A stretch of DNA of 64,000 nucleotides from Caballeronia jiangsuensis (GCA_000648925.1 JFHF01000002.1:186001-250000), one strand, 5' to 3'; positions 35,581 to 45,142 are shown, counted from the first letter of the stretch. Notes: a model not told the origin generated them from the letters alone. Made by a program: numbers and translations.

Positions 35581-37221
35581 GAAATGTCGTACCACCGGCT
35601 AAATACAGATGTCGTGTTTTTGATGTGTGATTGGCTCTGTTTTCAACGGTTTGAATCCACGTAGTCTTGAAGATTGTCTTGATCCGACCGGGGCGTTTCA
35701 GACTGTTCAGCGAGTGCGAGCAGACCGTTGGCCAGGTGTTGAGGGCGTCTTGGATTGTTGCGCCACCTGCACGATTACTTGATCCAGATCGGCTCGGGTG
35801 AATGCGCGCGACTTCTTCGTGCCGGGCAAGGGCTTGGGAGTGCGCACCGCAGCACCTCGGTTTGTGCGAGACGGCGAGCCTGAGATCCGACGGTTATCGC
35901 GCTGCGCCTGTAACGCTCGCGCGACCTGCAACGCATGACCAAGACGCTTGTTCTCGATTATCGCGCCTTGGTCAATGTCGGCGAGCTTGTCATACGGCAC
36001 AGCATGCAGCACGCTGCCGTCAGCGCGGATTTCGAGGCGCCCATCTGGGTATTCCCACACGTCGATGTAGCGGCCGATCAGCCTGCGATTCGCTGCCGTG
36101 TCATCGAGCAGCCAGAGTACGCGGTCGTTCAGCAACGTCAGCGCATCCGATACCTTACGCTGTACCCGCCAAGTCAAAACCGCGTCGAGATTCTCGTCAT
36201 CGCGCAGCGGCCGGTGGGCGTCGTACGCGCTTCTTGGCGGCTTTGCGAAGCGCGCGTTATAGGCCGCCATGAAAACGCAGGCAAACGCGTTTGCAGCTGC
36301 AATGGTGCTGATATCACGCAAACGCAGCTCCTTCACCAGGCGATCCTGCAGCGTCAGATGAGCCCGTTCGACGCGTCCCTTGGCGGGGCTGCTGTTGGCG
36401 CAAAATGTGTCGATGTTGAGCTCGTACATTGCACGACCAAACTGGGTGACGCCTTTGCCCGCCGTCTCCTCGCGCTTGTGGACGTAGAACACGCTCGCGC
36501 GGTCGCTATAGAATGCCACCGGCTTACCGTGGCGTTCGAGATACGCGCGCGTCGCCTCGAAATAACTGAAAGTCGATTCGGTCGGTGCGAAGTGCAAGTG
36601 CATCAACCGGCTCGTCGCGTCGTCGACAAAGACCAGCAGTGAGCAGGCGGGTCCCCGGTCTTCAAACCAGTAATGATCGCTGCCGTCGATTTGTACGAGT
36701 TCACCGAAACAGGCTCGTCGGGCACGCGGCTGGTAGACCTTCGGCGGACGTTGCTTGCGCGGCACCCAAAGGCCGGCATCCGTCATCAGGTGCCGCACGG
36801 TTTCCTTCGACAGCACGAGGCCATGGCATTCACGCAGCTTCTCGCATGCCAGCGTCGGTCCGAAATCCAAGTAGCGCTCGCGAATAAGGGTCAGCGCACG
36901 TAAGGCCAAGCCTTCGTCAAGCTTCCGATTGCCCGGCTTGTTCCGTTTGCGTGATGTAAGGCCCGCCGCGCCCGACTCGCAATATCGCCACACCAGCCGC
37001 TCGACTTGGCGTACCGTCACGCCGAGACGCTCTGCGGCTCGACCGGGTTTGAGTCCCATATTCACCACGGCTTGGATGACCTTCAGACGGTCGAGTTCGC
37101 GCATGTTCAATGTCACCAACGTTGCTGGCTTCATGGACGGCTCCTGCAGTGGTGCAGTCAGTCGCCAGCTTGCCAGTGGTCGCAAAAACACGACATTTGT
37201 ATCTTGCTAGAACACGACATT
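35581..37221 (-). mobile_element. ISNCY-type insertion sequence, element B
   Basis: This element of about 1.64 kb lies in the same orientation as element A. The left end has GAAATGTCGTACC and ACAGATGTCGTGTTTTTG (35581-35622); the right end has CAAAAACACGACATTTG and GAACACGACATT (37182-37221). The doubled motif at each end matches element A. It is not a recent duplicate of A, since the transposases differ substantially. Confidence 0.7.
35707..37134 (-). CDS. ISNCY-type DDE transposase, element B
   Basis: This 475-aa transposase is paralogous to that of element A, with the same helix-turn-helix start (MRELDRLKVIQAVVNMGLKP), core motifs (ELVQIDGSDHYWFED, LLVFVDDATSRLMHL, AKGRVERAHLTLQDRLVKE) and C-terminal domain containing RYIDVWEYPDGRLEIRADG. 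ATG 37134 has an AGGAG ribosome site; the upstream in-frame extension to 37191 runs into the terminal repeat. It appears intact. Confidence 0.87.
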   Translation of the reverse strand: MKPATLVTLNMRELDRLKVIQAVVNMGLKPGRAAERLGVTVRQVERLVWRYCESGAAGLTSRKRNKPGNRKLDEGLALRALTLIRERYLDFGPTLACEKLRECHGLVLSKETVRHLMTDAGLWVPRKQRPPKVYQPRARRACFGELVQIDGSDHYWFEDRGPACSLLVFVDDATSRLMHLHFAPTESTFSYFEATRAYLERHGKPVAFYSDRASVFYVHKREETAGKGVTQFGRAMYELNIDTFCANSSPAKGRVERAHLTLQDRLVKELRLRDISTIAAANAFACVFMAAYNARFAKPPRSAYDAHRPLRDDENLDAVLTWRVQRKVSDALTLLNDRVLWLLDDTAANRRLIGRYIDVWEYPDGRLEIRADGSVLHAVPYDKLADIDQGAIIENKRLGHALQVARALQAQRDNRRISGSPSRTNRGAAVRTPKPLPGTKKSRAFTRADLDQVIVQVAQQSKTPSTPGQRSARTR

Positions 37222-37524
37222 CTCATGTTGCTCCTACACTCAAAAATGTGATAACTTTCGTTATGTCAAGTCTAATGCGCTATGGTCGATCTTGAATCGC
37301 CCTCCAGGCGCCCACGACCCGCTAAGACTGCCGGAACACTTCTTGCACAGCAGAGACCGGCATCAAACATCGACCCGATCGAATCGGATCAAAAGAAGCG
37401 AAAGATCGCACCGCACACGAGCGATACTCCCAACGTTCTCGCCACGCTGTTTTATCTCGGAGAATCTCCAAAGTCACAAACCCCGATAACCCGCAAATGA
37501 ACAGCCGGACTTCATTCAAGGCCT
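37222..37524. other. Gap between element B and the GH13 gene
   Basis: No gene is supported in these 303 bases. Small plus-strand frames exist but have no ribosome site or recognisable sequence. A short dyad, ATAAC-TTTC-GTTAT, lies at 37251-37264. The promoter of the GH13 gene must lie here. Confidence 0.4.
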
Positions 37525-39189
37525 ATGGTCAACGATCTCTGGTACAAAAACGCGATCATCTACTGCCTGTCCGTTGGCACGTTCATGGACGCGAACGGCG
37601 ATGGCGTCGGTGACTTCCGAGGCTTGCTTCGACGGCTCGACTATCTTCAGGGGCTCGGCATCACCACGATCTGGCTGATGCCCTTCCAGCCGTCCCCCGG
37701 CCGCGACAATGGCTACGACATCACCGACTACTACAACGTCGATCCGCGCTACGGCTCGCTCGGCGACTTCACGGAGTTCACGCACGCGTGCCATCAGCGC
37801 GGCCTGCGCGTGATGATCGATCTCGTAGTGAATCACACGTCAGACCAGCACCCGTGGTTCCGGGACGCGCGGCGCGATCCCGAATCGATATATCGTGACT
37901 GGTATGTCTGGTCGAAGAAGCGGCCGGCCAACGCCAAGGATGGAGTGGTCTTCCCCGGCGTCCAAAAATCGACATGGACCTACGATAAAGAAGCGGCCAT
38001 GTGGTACTTCCATCGCTTCTACGAGTTCCAGCCCGACCTGAACACGGCCAACCCTCTCGTGCAGGCCGAGTTGCTCAAGATCATGGGCTTCTGGATCCAG
38101 CTCGGCGTCTCGGGCTTTCGCATGGACGCCGTGCCTTTTGTCATCGCCACCAAGGGCGCGCAGGTGAAAAGACCGGTCGAACAATACGACATGTTGCGCA
38201 CGTTTCGCGAGTTCCTCCAATGGCGCAAGGGCGACGCGATCATCCTCGCGGAGGCGAACGTACTGCCCGACACCGACATGAAGTACTTCGGCGAAGCCGG
38301 CGAACGATTGCAGATGATGTTCAACTTCCAGGTCAATCAGAACACGTTCTATGCGCTCGCAAGCGCGGACGTTGCGCCTCTCAAGAATGCGCTGGAGGCG
38401 ACGAAGTCACGCGCCGCAACAGCGCAATGGGGCGTATTCCTGCGCAATCACGACGAACTCGACCTCGGCCGGCTTTCGCCCAAGCAGCGTGAAACCGTAT
38501 TCGCGGCGTTCGGCGCCGATCCCGCCATGCAGCTCTACGATCGCGGCATCCGCCGTCGACTTGCGCCGATGCTCGATGGCGACCGTCGTCGGCTGGAACT
38601 CGCGTACAGCCTGATGCTGACGCTGCCGGGAACGCCCGTCGTGCGTTACGGCGATGAAATCGGCATGGGCGACGACCTGCGCCTGCCCGAGCGCGAAAGC
38701 GTGCGCACGCCGATGCAATGGTCCACCGAGCCGCATGCCGGCTTCACGAAGCATGATCGCCCCGTCTCTCCGGTGATCTCCGGCGGACCGTACGGTTTCG
38801 AACGCGTGAATGTCGCGAACCAGCGCCGCGACCCGAACTCGCTGTTGAACTGGATCGAGCGAATGATCCGTATGCGCAAGGAGGTGCCTGAGATAAGCTG
38901 GGGCGATTTCGCGATTCTGAAGGCATCGCGCGATGACGTGCTCGCGATGCTTTACCACTGGCGCAACAACTCGGTGGTCTGCGTGCATAACTTCAGCGCG
39001 GCGGCGTGCACCGTGAAGTTCCGCGTCGGCTCAAAAGCCGGTGAAAACGACGTACTCGTGAACCTGCTCTCCGACGACCACAGCCAGGGCAACGCGAAGG
39101 GTCTGCACACGGTCGTGCTTGAGCCTTACGGCTATCGATGGTTCCGGGTAGGCGGTCTCGACTACCTCCTGAAACGCAGCGAAGTGTGA
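37525..39189 (+). CDS. GH13 alpha-amylase/trehalose synthase-like enzyme
   Basis: This 554-aa glycoside hydrolase family 13 protein has the (beta/alpha)8 barrel. The four conserved regions are visible: VMIDLVVNHTSD, GFRMDAVP with nucleophile Asp201, ILAEANV with acid/base Glu243, and LRNHDELD with the third acid Asp310. The opening WYKNAIIYCLSVGTFMDANG and the NGYDITDYYNVDPRYG block are typical of trehalose synthase (maltose glucosylmutase) and related amylases, but the protein lacks a fused maltokinase. A C-terminal beta domain is present. It probably isomerises or hydrolyses short alpha-glucans; the exact reaction is unresolved. It stands alone, convergent with the RDD gene six bases away. 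Confidence 0.85.
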   Translation: MVNDLWYKNAIIYCLSVGTFMDANGDGVGDFRGLLRRLDYLQGLGITTIWLMPFQPSPGRDNGYDITDYYNVDPRYGSLGDFTEFTHACHQRGLRVMIDLVVNHTSDQHPWFRDARRDPESIYRDWYVWSKKRPANAKDGVVFPGVQKSTWTYDKEAAMWYFHRFYEFQPDLNTANPLVQAELLKIMGFWIQLGVSGFRMDAVPFVIATKGAQVKRPVEQYDMLRTFREFLQWRKGDAIILAEANVLPDTDMKYFGEAGERLQMMFNFQVNQNTFYALASADVAPLKNALEATKSRAATAQWGVFLRNHDELDLGRLSPKQRETVFAAFGADPAMQLYDRGIRRRLAPMLDGDRRRLELAYSLMLTLPGTPVVRYGDEIGMGDDLRLPERESVRTPMQWSTEPHAGFTKHDRPVSPVISGGPYGFERVNVANQRRDPNSLLNWIERMIRMRKEVPEISWGDFAILKASRDDVLAMLYHWRNNSVVCVHNFSAAACTVKFRVGSKAGENDVLVNLLSDDHSQGNAKGLHTVVLEPYGYRWFRVGGLDYLLKRSEV

Positions 39190-39195
39190 CGTACT

Positions 39196-39681
39196 TCAGG
39201 ACGATTTTCGCACTCCACCGACGACGACCGTGTTTGCGATTCGGTCATGGAGCGCTTGCTTGCGCGGATTGAACAATACCCAGAGAAAGCCCGCTCCACA
39301 CATGGTGAACGTGAGCACGTAGCCCACTGTGCGCAAGACGGCTTGCTTGCGGGTCATCGGCTCGTGACTGTCGGCGTCCACAATCTGCAATCGCACCACG
39401 CGCTTTCCCGGTGACGTGCCCCACACGACCCATAAAACACCGGTTATGAGCAGTGGAATGCATTGGGCCACGATCACCCACAGGATGAAGGTCGCCGCGA
39501 GCGCATCAGGCGACAGCGGGATTTCATCGGAGGACGGTCCTAACGGGATAAACAGAAGGATAACCGTCCACCAGATCGAGTCGATGAACAAAGCGCGAGC
39601 GCGCTCGGAATACGTGGCGAGGCGCATCTTGGGAACCAGACCAATCAACTGAGGTTCGTGCACTGACAAGCCGGGATCCAT
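39196..39681 (-). CDS. RDD-family membrane protein
   Basis: This 161-aa protein has three to four membrane helices and the RDD signature, here ERARALFIDSIWW with the Arg and Asp in helix 1. It also has the GTSPGKRVVRLQIVD motif and a C-terminal LHDRIANTVVV, which is the family LHDxxxxT signature. The function of RDD proteins is generally unknown, though some affect ion transport. It stands alone on the minus strand, before tatA. Confidence 0.8.
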   Translation of the reverse strand: MDPGLSVHEPQLIGLVPKMRLATYSERARALFIDSIWWTVILLFIPLGPSSDEIPLSPDALAATFILWVIVAQCIPLLITGVLWVVWGTSPGKRVVRLQIVDADSHEPMTRKQAVLRTVGYVLTFTMCGAGFLWVLFNPRKQALHDRIANTVVVGGVRKSS

Positions 39682-39731
39682 CGCGTTCCGGCGTGAAATC
39701 GTCTCACCGGTAACGCGGCCCTCTTGCGTCT

Positions 39732-39944
39732 TTACCGTGCAGTGACATCCTTGGCCTGAACGTCAACGGTCGCCGGGATCGGGTTTGCCGTGGAGGCCGA
39801 CGTTGGGGCATCGCCCAGGCCTTCCTTGAAAGACTTGACGGCACCGCCCAAGTCGGAACCGACACTACGCAACTTCTTGGTGCCGAAAACAAGTGCAACG
39901 ATCGCCAGAACGATAAGCCAATGCCCGATGCTGAGACTTCCCAT
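39732..39944 (-). CDS. tatA: Orphan TatA/E-type twin-arginine translocase subunit
   Basis: This 70-aa protein has one N-terminal membrane helix ([14 protein letters not shown]), the conserved [20 protein letters not shown] hinge and amphipathic helix, and a short variable tail. It would form the pore component of the Tat system that exports folded proteins. No tatB or tatC is nearby, so it is an accessory copy. The start MGSLSIGHW is chosen because other Burkholderia TatA proteins begin this way; upstream in-frame ATGs at 39953 and 39995 lack family similarity. Confidence 0.85.
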   Translation of the reverse strand: MGSLSIGHWLIVLAIVALVFGTKKLRSVGSDLGGAVKSFKEGLGDAPTSASTANPIPATVDVQAKDVTAR

Positions 39945-40185
39945 ATCACCCATCCATAACAAAGAGAAACGCTTAAATTCGAGCGGAATGCGCAATATTT
40001 ACTTCACGCCCCGCTCCCTCGCCTCGCATTCTGTCATAAAAATCAACAGTTTATGTGACCCTGTTTCGCAGCACGACGCACCCGCGACAGGCACGCATGA
40101 AATTTTTACCTCTGGGAGAGCTTTCATGCGCGACTGCCAGTGAGCCGCGAGACAACGCCCCGCAAGCGCAGAGAAAGTCGACACG

Positions 40186-40914
40186 CTATTTCATGAGACC
40201 CGCAATGTGTTCCTCGAGATGCTGTAGCCCGGTTGTAGCAGGCTGCGCCTCTACGACGCCGAACATCTCGCGTCGGTTTGGCGACGGGTCTAAGAGGAAG
40301 TTTCTCGGATGCTCGTTTTGTCGGTCCCAAGGAAGCATTGCCTCGGGCGGAACGACTTCGAAAGCGCTCCCGATGGCGAGAAACAGATCGCACGCGCGCA
40401 TTTCTGCCTGGAGCCGATGGAGATTGAGATAGGCAGGGGCCGCCTCTCCGAAGAACACGACTCCCGGTTTGACGCCTTCGTGGTTTCCGCAAATCGGGCA
40501 GGCAGCCGCAGGGTCGAAATACAGCCCCTCTTTCGGAAACGCGAGATCGCAAGCGGTACACAACAACGAGTTCAAATCGCCGTGGAGGTGGATGACGGAG
40601 GTGGCGCCGGCTTTCTCGAGCAGATCATCGACGTTCTGAGTCAGCAACTGGACGCGCTCGGCTCCCCACTTGTTCTGCCACTTGGCGAGCAGCTTGTGGG
40701 CGGCATTCGGCTCGGCACCATGCTTCTCGCGAATGCGATCGTTGTAGAACCGGAAGACGGCCTGACGGTTCTTGCGCCATGTGCGGATATTGCAGACTTC
40801 GTCGACGCTGTTGCGAGTCCAGATACCGTCGCCTGTACGGAACGTCGATAGACCACTTTCAGCGGACAATCCTGCGCCGGAAAACACGTAGAGCCTGGGC
40901 GTCCTGTTATCCAT
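40186..40914 (-). CDS. Sir2-family NAD-dependent protein deacylase
   Basis: This 242-aa sirtuin has the NAD-binding FSGAGLSAESGLSTFR, the TQNVDDLLEKAG motif, catalytic His in VIHLHGDLNS, the zinc pairs CTAC and CPIC, and KPGVVFFGE. It should remove acyl groups from lysines, releasing nicotinamide. Residues typical of CobB desuccinylases (Tyr and Arg in the AxxxYxxR segment) are not evident: the equivalent stretch is TWRKNRQAVFRFYNDRIRE. Nothing nearby suggests a defence fusion. The gene stands alone. Confidence 0.87.
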   Translation of the reverse strand: MDNRTPRLYVFSGAGLSAESGLSTFRTGDGIWTRNSVDEVCNIRTWRKNRQAVFRFYNDRIREKHGAEPNAAHKLLAKWQNKWGAERVQLLTQNVDDLLEKAGATSVIHLHGDLNSLLCTACDLAFPKEGLYFDPAAACPICGNHEGVKPGVVFFGEAAPAYLNLHRLQAEMRACDLFLAIGSAFEVVPPEAMLPWDRQNEHPRNFLLDPSPNRREMFGVVEAQPATTGLQHLEEHIAGLMK

Positions 40915-41353
40915 ATCTCAGTTTGGTTGTGCGTCCGCCCTTAAAGCATCGCTTCTCATCCAAACGACTGCAGAATTCGCGTCGATTGGAAGGCGGCAGT
41001 TAAAGGCTCGCGATCTATTCATCGGCGAGTCTACCAAGATCCGATAACGATCAGCGGTCGCCGCATTTGATTTAGCCGTGCGCAGCCGTATCGAAAAATT
41101 CGAGCCATCGGCGATTCACGCTGTACTGCGACGCATGATAAGCCGCGAAACCCCGAATCACGCGCCGCGCCGTCCCAAAGCGGTCACGCGCACGGACGCG
41201 AATTTTCAGCGCGTGCAACATTCGTAGCCTGCGCTCCCGCGTTGCCGCCTTGAAAAAATGCGGACGAACATGACACGCGCAAGGGCCGGAGCATGAGAGG
41301 CAAGTCTCCGCATGAGAGAGACGCACACGTACGCGATACGAGGAAGAACCCCC
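40915..41353. other. Gap between the sirtuin and the FtsH-like gene
   Basis: Only one small minus-strand frame of interest is present (listed at 41072-41218). The remaining sequence contains no recognisable gene or repeat; it should hold the divergent promoters of the sirtuin and FtsH-like genes. Confidence 0.4.
41072..41218 (-). CDS. Possible 48-residue basic protein
   Basis: An ATG with a GGGAG motif 13 bases upstream opens a 48-codon basic frame (HALKIRVRARDRFGTARRV, then SQYSVNRRWLEFFDTA). It looks protein-like and amphipathic but matches nothing I recognise. An upstream in-frame extension to 41326 exists. Confidence 0.25.
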   Translation of the reverse strand: MHALKIRVRARDRFGTARRVIRGFAAYHASQYSVNRRWLEFFDTAAHG

Positions 41354-43309
41354 ATGAAACCGGGAAAGAATGGACCGTGGACTCGGCTGCGTGGCCGACG
41401 GCGACTGCTCATCTCCGTCGTTGCGTTCGTCGCCGTACTGATCGCGATCGGCTCAGGCGTGCTGCGCAACCGCATGGCGGACCAGCATCACGATCCGCTT
41501 CAGACGACGAGCATCGTCTATCAGATGCGGCAGGATCCGTCGCCATGGGCACGCACCGAGAACGACGCCTCGCGCATGCTCACGGACATCCGCGACAAGC
41601 GCGTGGCCGCGATCGGCGTGACGCTCGATGCCATCCTCGTGTCGACAAAAAGCGGCCTGCGGTACTTCGTCAGCGACCGGTTCGCGGTGTTCTCGCAGTC
41701 GTTGCTGCTCAATGCGATCAAGGGCGAAAGCGCGCCGGACTACCAGATCGCGTGGCTTCCGAACGTGTCCATCGGTGCGCAGGCGGGCATAGGCCCGCTG
41801 CTCGCCGTGTTGCGTGATTCGGTCGTCATGCTGGTGTACGTGCTGATGCTGGCGCTTATGCTCTGGTACGTGCGCCGCGAAATGAAGGGTGACGCCACGC
41901 TGATCACCGCGCCACCCGACACGAGTTTCGACGACGTGATCGGCGCGGTCGAAGCCAAGGCCGCGCTCGAAGACATCAAGGCCTATCTGCGCGATCCGAA
42001 GTCGTTCACGAAGCTGGGCATCCGTCCGCCATGCGGGGTGCTGATGACTGGCGGTCCGGGGGTCGGCAAAACGCGGCTAGCGCAGGCGCTGGCGGGTGAA
42101 TGCGGCGCGCGCTTCATCGCGATCACGGGGAGCTTTTTCAGCGCGAAGTACTACGGCGTCGGCATTCAGAAGGTCAAGCATCTGTTCAAGACGGCGCGCA
42201 AGCATGGCCCGGTAGTGATCTTCATCGATGAAGCCGACGGGCTCGCCGCACGCACCAGCGGCGCGTCCGGTTCCGCCGACGCCGAAAGCAACCGCATCAT
42301 CAATCAACTGCTCGCGGAGATGGACGGCTTCGAGAAGAACGAAGGCGTGATTCTCGTCGCCGCGACCAACTTCCCCGAGAATCTCGATGAAGCGCTCCGC
42401 CGTCCGGGCCGCTTCGATCGCATCGTGCCGGTGCGTCTGCCGGACGTATCGGATCGCGTGAAGATTTTCGAGTATTACCTGGGCAAGCTGCCGTCGTGTT
42501 CGACCGATATCGACTGCAATCAACTGGCGCGGCTGACGGTCGGTTTGTCGCCCGCATCGCTGTCGATGATCGTCAACCAGGCCGGATTGATCGCGCGCAG
42601 GCAAGGCGCGGGCATGGTGTGCGGGGAGCATCTGCGCGAGGCGGTCAAGGTCGCGCGCATCGGCGACGTGAGTCGTACGGAGAAGGCGCTCGACGCGGAC
42701 GAAGTGCGTCGCGTCGGTGTACATGAAGCGGGGCACGGCATCGTCGCTGCGCTGCTGGGCGCCGGCGTGCTGGAGGAACTGACGGTGCTGCCGCGCGGCG
42801 GTGCGTTGGGCATGGCGCTCATCACGAAGCCGCAGGACAAACACCTGTATCGCCGCAGCGAGCTGGAAAAGGAACTGATGGTGCTGCTCGGCGGACGCAA
42901 TGCGGAGTTGCTCATGTTCGGCGAGGCATCGAGCGGCGCGGCGCAGGACTTGCAAGAAGCATCGCGCATCAGTCTGGAGATGGTGTCGCGGCTCGGCTTC
43001 GGCCGCGAAGGCAATCTGTTCAGTCTCGCCGCGCTGCCGCGCGAGAGCGCCGCACGGCAACTCGACGGTGCGATCGAACAGGCCAACGCGCTATTGAACG
43101 AGATGAACGAGCGCTGCTTCGACCTGCTCGCGCGAAACGAATCGATTCTGCGCGATGTCGCGCTCGCGCTGACCAGGACCGAGACGGTGCCCGGCGCCTA
43201 TGTCTATGATCTCATCCGCGAGAGCGGAGTCAGGCAGTCGCCCGAGCTGGAAGCGGTGTGTTTCAGTGCCGCGGCCAGCGAGGGACGTGTCAGAAATTTT
43301 GTGCGCTGA
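41354..43309 (+). CDS. Divergent FtsH-like AAA+ zinc metalloprotease
   Basis: This 651-aa membrane-anchored protease has a basic N-tail, a helix at about residues 18-38, a periplasmic loop of about 120 residues, and a second helix at about 155-175. The AAA module has Walker A GGPGVGKT at about 233-240, Walker [12 protein letters not shown] near 287 and the second-region RRPGRFDRI. The M41 peptidase domain has HEAGH at about 457-461 and a third zinc ligand in AQDLQEAS near 530. All catalytic residues are intact. The Walker A differs from the usual GPPGTGKT, and the sequence is far from housekeeping FtsH, so it is an accessory paralogue. ATG 41354 has an AGGAAG ribosome site. Confidence 0.85.
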   Translation: MKPGKNGPWTRLRGRRRLLISVVAFVAVLIAIGSGVLRNRMADQHHDPLQTTSIVYQMRQDPSPWARTENDASRMLTDIRDKRVAAIGVTLDAILVSTKSGLRYFVSDRFAVFSQSLLLNAIKGESAPDYQIAWLPNVSIGAQAGIGPLLAVLRDSVVMLVYVLMLALMLWYVRREMKGDATLITAPPDTSFDDVIGAVEAKAALEDIKAYLRDPKSFTKLGIRPPCGVLMTGGPGVGKTRLAQALAGECGARFIAITGSFFSAKYYGVGIQKVKHLFKTARKHGPVVIFIDEADGLAARTSGASGSADAESNRIINQLLAEMDGFEKNEGVILVAATNFPENLDEALRRPGRFDRIVPVRLPDVSDRVKIFEYYLGKLPSCSTDIDCNQLARLTVGLSPASLSMIVNQAGLIARRQGAGMVCGEHLREAVKVARIGDVSRTEKALDADEVRRVGVHEAGHGIVAALLGAGVLEELTVLPRGGALGMALITKPQDKHLYRRSELEKELMVLLGGRNAELLMFGEASSGAAQDLQEASRISLEMVSRLGFGREGNLFSLAALPRESAARQLDGAIEQANALLNEMNERCFDLLARNESILRDVALALTRTETVPGAYVYDLIRESGVRQSPELEAVCFSAAASEGRVRNFVR

Positions 43310-43324
43310 GGTCGGTTAAATAAT

Positions 43325-43530
43325 CTCAGTTGATGGCGCAGGTGAAGCACTCGCCGAACACGATGGCAAACTGATTGACGGCTTGCCGCCAGGTGACAAG
43401 TGGCATCTTCCAGCCCTTCTCGATGCCGCGGTTCTTCGCGCTTGCAATCCATTGAGGCGCCTTACCGCACCCATTCCAGGTCGCGCCCGTTTTCGGGTTT
43501 CGTTACCTTGACGCAAACAGGCGCACGTCG
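43325..43530 (-). pseudogene. Chimeric remnant: H-NS C-terminus joined to IS256 transposase tail
   Basis: The minus strand reads NPKTGATWNGCGKAPQWIAS, the DNA-binding motif region of H-NS-type proteins, then directly GWKMPLVTWRQAVNQFAIVF, which resembles the C-terminal end of IS256-family transposases, and stops near 43328. Upstream of the NPKTG block a stop codon and an apparent one-base insertion (around 43495-43505) break the H-NS frame. This indicates an H-NS-like gene cut by an IS256-type element, later reduced to the junction. Identification is by motif recall, without alignment. Confidence 0.55.
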
Positions 43531-43685
43531 CCACTTTCTCCAATCGGCAATTAGCGGCCGTGCCGACCATCGAAGAAATCCACTAATTCAATTCAGTTTA
43601 CTATCCACATCTCTATGAACCTTCTGCTCACCAAACTGACATAAATTCTTCGCTTTAACCATAAACGAAGAATATTCTAAAATTC

Positions 43686-43714
43686 TTGACATTGAATTTC
43701 ACTCCGCTTACATT
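43686..43714 (+). promoter_or_regulatory. Candidate sigma-70 promoter upstream of the GC-poor MFS gene
   Basis: TTGACA at 43686-43691 is followed after exactly 17 bases by TACATT at 43709-43714, within an AT-rich stretch (about 43560-43980) that contains no gene. It could drive the MFS gene, leaving a leader of about 265 bases. Confidence 0.4.
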
Positions 43715-43984
43715 GCCCGGACACGACACGATAGTTGGTTAGCAATACTGTCGTTCCGCCGAATTGGCGAGGGTCCGCGCAATCTGTTATTTGTATTAAA
43801 GCAGCCACATCTCCGCATAAATTCGCAACTTTCCTGCATCGCATTTCGAATGCGGGCTGCACGTTTGTAAGAATTCTCAAATATTCGAATTTCGATCCGG
43901 AAATCTGGCGCAATTCTCGAATGCAAGTCCGTAAAACTGAGTCTGTTTTTTCTGTTGGCTTCAAAACAACGAACGAGCAAACGA

Positions 43985-45142
43985 ATGATGAGACGCAGTG
44001 CTTTGATTATTGTCGCAACGGCATTTATGTCCGTCGCCTTCGGCTACACGATGCCGCTGCTGGCGCTCACATTGAAATCTGCTGGCGCAACACAGACGCA
44101 AATCGGCATCAGCGCTTGCGCACCATCACTTGCGATCATCCTCACGGGATTCAGTTCACGACGTGTGATTGCGCTGCTCGGATACAAAAAAGTACTCGCG
44201 CTCAGCGCTTTAGTGTTGTGCAGCGGGCTCTTTATCCTGGAGCGAAGTAGTAACTTGTATGTATGGTTTGCCGTCAGGGCCTGCATAGGCGCAACCAATG
44301 GAATGCTCTGGATCGCCTTGGAGTCCCTTTTGAATCACTCGACACCCGCCCCCATCAAAGGACGGGTGATTGGGGTTTATGCCGCGGCAACGACTTTCTC
44401 CTTGGCCATGGGGTCCTTGATCCCAATCGATACGGCCGCGCTCGAAGGCGCTTTTCTCACGTCCGCATTGTTATTTTGCGTTGGCGTTGCGATATGTTAC
44501 CTGTCGGGCTCTCTCATCTTGCCAGAAGAAAAAGGAGCAACGCTTGGACTCGCCGTCAAGTCGCTGAGGAAAATGCCGGTCGAATGCGTGATCGCAACTT
44601 GTGGCGGCGCTCTAGTGGCCGCACAGATCACCCTACTTCCTGCCTCGACGACCGTGAACATCAATACCCTGACCGGGAAGGATCTGCTGTCGAGCACATT
44701 GATTGGTTCCGCGGCTGCGCAGATCGCTATGGGCATCACCGTCGACAAATTGGGTATTTATAAATCGGCGTTCATCGTTACCACCGCAGGAATTCTGCTT
44801 TCCCACTTGATATGGATTGGTGGCCACGGTGTCGGCAGTGAAATTTTATATTTTCTTTGGGGAGGCGTTTGCAGTGTGTTATACGGGTTGGCGCTTATTA
44901 TGTTTGGCCTGCGAGCACGCCCCGATGAACTGATGGCAGGAAATGCCGGATTGCTTTTGCTGTATGAAACAGGGTCGCTACTTGGCCCGGTCACGGGCGG
45001 TGTGCTGCACGACATACTTGGCATCTCCTCCCTACCGATTGTTAGCGTCTTGGCGTTTTATGTCATCCTTTCATTTTTGACTTTCGATAAGTACACCAAA
45101 CTTCTAGTTCTATTAAGAAGCGTCATTGAATTCAAACGCTGA
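43985..45142 (+). CDS. MFS transporter in a GC-poor segment
   Basis: This is a twelve-helix major facilitator of about 385 residues. Characteristic stretches are IIVATAFMSVAFGYTMPLLA in helix 1, WFAVRACIGATNGMLWIALE in helix 4 and KGRVIGVYAAATTFSLAMG in helix 5. Subfamily and substrate are not clear; it resembles YfcJ/SetA-like or drug-export carriers. The start is uncertain between TTG 43955, ATG 43985 and ATG 43988. Base composition is clearly lower in GC than flanking genes and codon use is different, suggesting recent acquisition. IS debris lies on its left. Confidence 0.78.
   Translation: MMRRSALIIVATAFMSVAFGYTMPLLALTLKSAGATQTQIGISACAPSLAIILTGFSSRRVIALLGYKKVLALSALVLCSGLFILERSSNLYVWFAVRACIGATNGMLWIALESLLNHSTPAPIKGRVIGVYAAATTFSLAMGSLIPIDTAALEGAFLTSALLFCVGVAICYLSGSLILPEEKGATLGLAVKSLRKMPVECVIATCGGALVAAQITLLPASTTVNINTLTGKDLLSSTLIGSAAAQIAMGITVDKLGIYKSAFIVTTAGILLSHLIWIGGHGVGSEILYFLWGGVCSVLYGLALIMFGLRARPDELMAGNAGLLLLYETGSLLGPVTGGVLHDILGISSLPIVSVLAFYVILSFLTFDKYTKLLVLLRSVIEFKR

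Noticed and set aside
37251..37264. ATAAC-N4-GTTAT dyad resembling that at 51182-51196
   Set aside because: Only five-base half-sites with different spacers; chance occurrences are expected in AT-rich gaps.
40186..40914. Sirtuin as part of an antiphage defence system
   Set aside because: It is a standalone deacylase-length protein with intact zinc pairs and no defence partner (SIR2-associated helicase, Argonaute or HerA) next to it.
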